From Thermomonas hydrothermalis (GTDB lineage: Bacteria; Pseudomonadota; Gammaproteobacteria; Xanthomonadales; Xanthomonadaceae): a stretch of 39,698 bases of DNA. Location of the stretch: the NCBI RefSeq assembly GCF_900129205.1, contig NZ_FQUK01000025.1, positions 1-39,698 on the forward strand, read 5' to 3'. Below the pieces are notes generated by a model that was not told the DNA's origin, ran no database searches, and saw only the letters and a list, made by a program, of their open reading frames with translations. Shown here in pieces: positions 37,201-39,698 of this stretch (within the stretch, counting starts at the first letter, position 1; each line of letters opens with the position of its first letter). The position numbers were made by a program, and so were the translations under genes.

Positions 37201-37712
37201 ACACCGAGCTGCTGGAACGCGCGGTGCGCAGCATCAAGCAGGGCAAGCTGCCCGACGTGGACGACGTGGACCGCCACGGCGCCGACGTGGACCTGCACAT
37301 CCCGGCGCTGATTCCCGACGACTACCTGCCCGACCCGCACACCCGCCTGACCCTGTACAAGCGCATCAGTACCGCCCGCGATGCTGACGCCCTGCGCGAG
37401 CTGCAGGTGGAGATGATCGACCGCTTCGGCCTGCTGCCCGACCCGGCCCGCCACCTGTTCGCCATCGCCGAACTCAGGCTGCAGGCCACCCGTCTGGGCA
37501 TCCGCAAACTGGATCTGGGCGCGACCGGCGGGCGCATCCAGTTCGTGGAGAAACCGCAGGTGGACCCGATGACGGTGATCCGGCTGATTCAGGGCCAACC
37601 CAAGCACTACCGCATGGATGGCCCGGACAAGCTGCGCATCACCCTGGACCTGCCCGATGCCGCCACCCGTCTGCAGGCGGCACGCGGACTGTTAACCGCC
37701 CTCTCGCCATGA
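34230..37712 (+). CDS. mfd: Transcription-repair coupling factor Mfd
   Basis: 1160 residues (E. coli 1148). Removes RNA polymerase stalled at lesions and recruits UvrA. Domains in order: UvrB-like N-terminus with [19 protein letters not shown], the RNA-polymerase-interacting region (about 480-560: [13 protein letters not shown]), the RecG-like translocase with Walker [12 protein letters not shown] near 645 and the DEEQ box [15 protein letters not shown], motif VI ([15 protein letters not shown]) and the C-terminal TRCF domain. The ATG at 34230 is preferred to a GTG three codons earlier. Its stop overlaps nfi by 4 nt, linking two DNA-repair genes. Confidence 0.97.
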   Translation: MVDVLSRFTVPLPRASQRRAWWRAPASATAQALAALAAARQHPGPVLVVARDNHAAHQLEADLHTLTGDDPALPVLGFPDWETLPYDRFSPHPDIINQRLATLARLPELRRGLVVVSAATLMQRLAPRSHVLGGRFELRLGQRLDLAAEQRRLEQAGYRHVPQVLDPGDFAVRGGLLDVFPMGAPTPFRIELLDDEIDSIRIFDPDTQRSQDRCEEIALLPGREVPLTEPHIQRALEALREQFDIDLRRSALVQDLKAGLAPAGIEYYLPLFFAPQRETGQRTDTLFDYLDPTTLPLLGDGALDAAEQAWDQIGHRYEQLRHDLERPLLPPEMVWLPPAALRERLNRTACVEVCGPSHPRHAEAHALPLQPAPVLPMVEKDRPAGQALRDFLAHYPGRVLVAADSPGRREALLEVLQAATLTPAVLDGWSAFTDGDVRFAITVAPIEDGFALDDPALCVLTERQLFPERAAQPRRRKRAGREPEAIIRDLGELTVGAPIVHEDHGVGRYRGLVTMDVGGMPGEFLEIEYAKGDRLYVPVAQLDRISRYSGASPDTAPLHSLGGDQWAKARKKAAEKVRDVAAELLEIQAKRQARQGLAIQIDRAMYEPFAASFPFEETPDQLAAIEAVLRDLQSSLPMDRVVCGDVGFGKTEVAVRAAFATASAGKQVAVLVPTTLLAEQHYRNFRDRFADWPLRVEVLSRFKSKKEIATALDKLAQGGIDVIVGTHRLLQPDVKFKDLGLVIVDEEQRFGVRQKEALKKLRANVHLLTLTATPIPRTLNMALSGLRDLSIIATPPANRLAVQTFVHAWDEALLREAFQRELARGGQVYFLHNDVASIVRMQETLQALVPDARIGIAHGQMPERELERVMLDFHKQRFNVLLCSTIIESGIDIPNANTIIINRADTFGLAQLHQLRGRVGRSHHRAYAYLLIPDRRSITEDARKRLDAISAMDELGAGFTLATHDLEIRGAGELLGEEQSGQMAEIGFSLYTELLERAVRSIKQGKLPDVDDVDRHGADVDLHIPALIPDDYLPDPHTRLTLYKRISTARDADALRELQVEMIDRFGLLPDPARHLFAIAELRLQATRLGIRKLDLGATGGRIQFVEKPQVDPMTVIRLIQGQPKHYRMDGPDKLRITLDLPDAATRLQAARGLLTALSP

Positions 37713-38389
37713 GCACGGCTTTTCCGGACTGGACCGGCGACACCGCCCCACTGCGCGAGGCACAACTGCGCCTGGCCCACCAAGTCATCTTGCGCGACCA
37801 GTTCCCCAAACGGCTGCGCACCGTGGCCGGCTTCGATGTCGGCTTCGAGGACGACGGCCGCACCACCCGTGCCGCCGTGGTGCTGCTGGATGCCGACACG
37901 CTGGACGTGCTGGAAACCCGCCTAGCCCGGCTGCCCACCCGCATGCCCTACCTGCCCGGCCTGCTCAGCTTCCGCGAACTACCGGCCATGCTGGACGCCC
38001 TGGCGCACCTGCACGGCACGCCCGACCTGGCCTTCATCGACGGCCATGGCATCGCCCATCCGCGCCGGCTGGGGATTGCCGCCCATTTCGGCATCGTCAC
38101 CGGCCTGCCCAGTATCGGCGTCGGCAAAAAACTCCTGATCGGGGAATCCCGCACCCCACTGCACCAGACCCGCGGCGCATTCACCCCACTGCGCGACGGA
38201 CGCGAACAAATCGGCTGGCTATTGCGCAGCAAACCCGGCTGCCTGCCGCTGGTGGTCTCGCCCGGCCACAAAGTGGCGATGGCCTCGGTGCCGGAACTGG
38301 TCATGCGCTTTACCACCACCTACCGCCTGCCCGAACCCACCCGGCTGGCCGACCGACTGGCATCTGACAGCGCCGGCGAGGATCACTGA
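37709..38389 (+). CDS. nfi: Endonuclease V (deoxyinosine 3' endonuclease)
   Basis: 226 residues (E. coli 223). Nicks DNA at the second phosphodiester 3' to deoxyinosine, for repair of deaminated adenine. Active-site carboxylates are in [12 protein letters not shown] and [13 protein letters not shown]; the wedge motif [12 protein letters not shown] with the conserved Tyr is present, as is GVGKKLL. Translationally coupled to mfd (ATGA overlap). A hairpin repeat starts at its stop codon. Confidence 0.95.
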   Translation: MSTAFPDWTGDTAPLREAQLRLAHQVILRDQFPKRLRTVAGFDVGFEDDGRTTRAAVVLLDADTLDVLETRLARLPTRMPYLPGLLSFRELPAMLDALAHLHGTPDLAFIDGHGIAHPRRLGIAAHFGIVTGLPSIGVGKKLLIGESRTPLHQTRGAFTPLRDGREQIGWLLRSKPGCLPLVVSPGHKVAMASVPELVMRFTTTYRLPEPTRLADRLASDSAGEDH

Positions 38390-38416
38390 AAAAGTCTGCA
38401 CAGCGCCATTCATGGC
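38388..38416 (+). repeat. Dispersed hairpin repeat (copy 2, at the end of nfi)
   Basis: Starts within the nfi stop codon with AAAAAGTCTGCACAGCG and ends in the palindrome GCCAT-tc-ATGGC (38405-38416). Related to 6492-6519. It could help end the mfd-nfi message. Confidence 0.45.
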
Positions 38417-38523
38417 CAGCCGGGCTTTCTGACATATCCGGGAATTGCCACACCGCGCCCACACTGGCCGCCATCCCCGCCGGCAACGTGCTATACCAAC
38501 GCAACCCCCTCTTGGAGGTTGCC

Positions 38524-38961
38524 ATGCGCCTGCTGCCCGCCCTTGCCGCCCTTCTGCTGGCCGCCTGCGCCGCCAGCCCACAGGCGGCCGCCCCCCGCCC
38601 AGAGAACGCCGCCATGCCCACACCCCCCGCCCCCGGTGAAACACCGTCTGCGCCGCTGATACTCGTCCTGTCGCTGGGCGAACACGCCCGCCTGCCCGAT
38701 GCCAGCCAGCTCGCCTATCTCGCCCTGATCAACGATTCCCGCTGTCCACCGGGCGTGCAATGCGTGTGGGAAGGCAATGCCGAAATCCACCTGCGCTGGA
38801 CCCCCACCCACGGCCCGGGAAAAGAATTCAGCCTCAATACCAGCCCGATGGGCGGCAAACCCACCACCGCCCGCATGGGACAGTATGAAATCGAACTGCA
38901 ATCACTCGACCGCGGCATCGCCCCGAAGGCCACGCTGCGCATTACGCAAACTGGCCAGTGA
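38524..38961 (+). CDS. Putative lipoprotein, unknown function
   Basis: 145 residues. MRLLPALAALLLAACAA is a lipoprotein signal with lipobox LAAC, so Cys15 would be lipidated; the next residues are Ala and Ser, compatible with outer-membrane sorting. A Pro/Ala-rich linker (about 20-45) leads to a compact domain containing NDSRCPPGVQCVWEGNAEI, with two Cys that could form a disulphide. I have seen this CPxxxxCxWxG pattern in short hypothetical proteins but cannot name the family. GGAGG lies 5 nt before the ATG. It is the last gene before the cassette region. Confidence 0.8.
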   Translation: MRLLPALAALLLAACAASPQAAAPRPENAAMPTPPAPGETPSAPLILVLSLGEHARLPDASQLAYLALINDSRCPPGVQCVWEGNAEIHLRWTPTHGPGKEFSLNTSPMGGKPTTARMGQYEIELQSLDRGIAPKATLRITQTGQ

Positions 38962-38964
38962 CCA

Positions 38965-39029
38965 AGCCGAATGCCAAAGGTGGTGGACGCATACATCGCC
39001 TTGACAAGTGGCCGCCGGGCTCACACTAT
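38965..39029 (+). promoter_or_regulatory. Promoter with conserved upstream block (copy 3), in front of the gene cassette
   Basis: The block 38965-38995 keeps GCCAAAGGTGGTGGAC and CATACA, with a few changes relative to the tRNA-Ser copies. After the same 5 bp comes a perfect -35 TTGACA (39001-39006), a 17-bp spacer and CACTAT (39024-39029). It points at the cassette gene and would act as the cassette promoter (Pc-like). Inferred from sequence only. Confidence 0.65.
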
Positions 39030-39062
39030 CCTGCCACGCTCCATTTTTGGGGTCGATTAGGT

Positions 39063-39069
39063 GTTAGGC
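39063..39069 (+). other. Integron-type core site GTTAGGC (left cassette boundary, attI-like)
   Basis: GTTAGGC fits the core consensus GTTRRRY. It is the exact complement of GCCTAAC at 39374-39380, as expected if the cassette 39064-39430 once circularised, joining its TTAGGC to the final G of its attC. No second core or long palindrome is seen upstream, so this is attI-like or a secondary site rather than a full attC. Confidence 0.6.
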
Positions 39070-39085
39070 TTGAAAGGAGAGGGAG

Positions 39086-39373
39086 ATGAAAACAATATTG
39101 TTGCTGGCCACTTTGTTTGGAGGCGCAGCGCTGGCCTCGAATGCAAATGCAGCATGCCAGTGCGTATGTATGAACGGTGAGGTCCGGGCAGTTTGTTCGA
39201 GCACGCTAGATATTGAGCCAATCTGCCCACCGAGGGTTTGCCCAATAACACCGCCTTCTGTTGAACCAATTCAGAGACCACGAGTTCCACCGATCGGAAC
39301 ATCAAATTGTATTCAGCGCCAAATTTACAATGAGCACACTCGCCAGTATGAGTGGCGAGAAGTCTGTTACTAA
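39086..39373 (+). CDS. Small secreted cysteine-rich protein, cassette gene
   Basis: 95 residues. A clear Sec signal peptide (MKTILLLATLFGGAALASNA, cleavage near residue 22) and a mature part of about 73 residues with eight Cys: a CxCxC cluster right after cleavage, four single Cys, and the final Cys next to the C-terminal Tyr. The even number suggests up to four disulphides in the periplasm or outside the cell. The middle is Pro-rich (CPITPPSVEPIQRPRVPP). GGAGAGGGAG precedes the ATG. Base composition is clearly lower in GC than the neighbouring core genes, as for transferred cassette genes. Function unknown; I recall similar small proteins but cannot name a family. Confidence 0.82.
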   Translation: MKTILLLATLFGGAALASNANAACQCVCMNGEVRAVCSSTLDIEPICPPRVCPITPPSVEPIQRPRVPPIGTSNCIQRQIYNEHTRQYEWREVCY

Positions 39374-39436
39374 GCCTAACAATCGCTTCGAGAGGGACGC
39401 GGCTAAACGCCTAGCCCCTCAAGCGAAGCGTTAGAC
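39374..39436 (+). other. attC-like recombination site of an integron cassette
   Basis: 63 bp bounded by GCCTAAC (39374-39380) and GTTAGAC (39430-39436). Between them CGCTTCG (39384-39390) pairs with CGAAGCG (39424-39430), and GAGGG-like 39392-39396 with CCCTC (39416-39420), leaving unpaired bases on one side as in real attC sites, and a terminal loop. It begins right after the stop of the cysteine-rich gene. Length is in the normal attC range (about 57-140 bp). Confidence 0.78.
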
Positions 39437-39453
39437 GTCACAAGGTGAGAACC

Positions 39454-39630
39454 GTGGCTCGCTTCATGACTATTCTGCTCATTGCCGCTTTTTCTGGGCT
39501 CCATCGCGTCTGGTGTGGAACGGGCCGCCGGATGATGTCAGCCTTGGCGGATGCAAGAACAACTCTTCACCCAGGCTTTGGGGCTGACGCCGCCGTGGGC
39601 GGTAGACAGCGTGTCGTTTCGTCCGGATGA
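39454..39630 (+). pseudogene. Start of a second cassette gene, cut by an insertion sequence
   Basis: AAGGTGAG followed by GTG 39454 opens a frame VARFMTILLIAAFSG that looks like a signal peptide. It stays natural for about 14 codons; from about 39496 the frame runs into DNA belonging to the ISL3-type element and ends at 39630 out of any recognisable context. The original product cannot be identified. Confidence 0.5.
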
Positions 39631-39698
39631 GGGGGCGATCCACTTCGAGGTGTCGTGCGATACGGCCCGGCTGGCCTGTCCGGTCTGCGGGGCGGCGG
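39496..39698 (+). mobile_element. Insertion sequence of the ISL3 family, left end, continues beyond the window
   Basis: The transposase start at 39551 defines the element. The left boundary is estimated: GGGCTCCATCGCG at 39496 is where the cassette frame stops making sense and resembles GGG-starting ISL3 inverted repeats. The right end and target duplication lie outside the window, so the boundary is uncertain by tens of bases. Confidence 0.55.
39551..39698 (+). CDS. ISL3-family transposase, N-terminal fragment
   Basis: The frame begins MQEQLFTQALGLTPPWAVDS and continues with FRPDEGAIHFEVSC and LACPVCGAA up to the window edge. The start (F..ALGL.PPW.V), the beta-strand pattern and the CPVCG half of a zinc-binding motif are typical of ISL3 (DDE) transposases. 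About 49 codons are visible; the catalytic domain is outside. Completeness cannot be judged. Confidence 0.8.
   Translation, partial: MQEQLFTQALGLTPPWAVDSVSFRPDEGAIHFEVSCDTARLACPVCGAA

Noticed and set aside
34824-37607. Open frame of 927 codons on the minus strand opposite mfd
   Set aside because: It is the antisense frame of a GC-rich gene, with low-complexity His/Gln/Val-rich content and no domain; mfd on the plus strand is unmistakable.
38388-39060. Integron integrase or complete attI upstream of the cassette
   Set aside because: No frame with tyrosine-recombinase boxes on either strand; only a short core site and a promoter are visible, so no integrase is claimed.

Overview
The window is a GC-rich stretch of chromosome from a gammaproteobacterium, most likely of the Lysobacteraceae/Xanthomonadaceae. 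The evidence is a block reading (on the minus strand) tig, clpP, clpX, lon, hupB, tRNA-Val, tRNA-Asp, ppiD, together with an NAD-type isocitrate dehydrogenase, Kdo kinase and DUF6165. Genus cannot be decided by eye. About 38.4 kb is ordinary core genome; the last ~0.7 kb is accessory DNA.

Layout. 1-3000: tRNA-Ser(GGA) followed by the 4.5S SRP RNA, Kdo kinase divergent from a family 9 heptosyltransferase, a DUF6165 gene, and tRNA-Ser(CGA) with a strong terminator. 3000-7500: PP2C phosphatase; a tightly overlapping methyltransferase-rnhA-dnaQ operon divergent from gloB (the E. coli yafS/gloB arrangement); fabI. 7600-17000 (minus strand): the protein-quality-control block of trigger factor, ClpP, ClpX, Lon (with a sigma-32-like promoter), HU-beta, two tRNAs and PpiD. 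17146-17900: tRNA-Pro, Arg, His, Lys and Leu. 18000-22400: a BI-1-like membrane protein, isocitrate dehydrogenase, an AhpD-like protein with glutaredoxin, and a BepA-like M48 protease. 22427-28315: the phosphate/polyphosphate operon phoB-phoR-ppk-ppx, preceded by a recognisable Pho box. 28300-38400: an M28 peptidase, a GNAT plus carbon-nitrogen hydrolase pair, rlmJ, a DUF808 protein, a second GNAT, and mfd overlapping nfi. Then a small lipoprotein.

The most interesting part is 38965-39698. A promoter with a long conserved upstream block, nearly the same block that precedes both tRNA-Ser genes, leads into a GTTAGGC core site, a small lower-GC gene for a secreted eight-cysteine protein, and a 63-bp attC-like site (GCCTAAC ... 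GTTAGAC) with the imperfect stem expected of an integron recombination site. A second cassette starts right after it and is cut by what looks like an ISL3-family insertion sequence that runs off the window. No integron integrase is visible upstream, so this is either an integrase-less cassette cluster or an array whose integrase lies elsewhere. The three promoters share the block at an identical 5-bp distance from the -35 box, which suggests an undescribed upstream promoter element.

Dispersed intergenic palindromes also recur: a two-part module on both sides of clpP (with a relative after fabI), hairpins containing GACGTGTTCA downstream of ppiD and tig, and a CTGCACA/CGCCAT hairpin after gloB and nfi.
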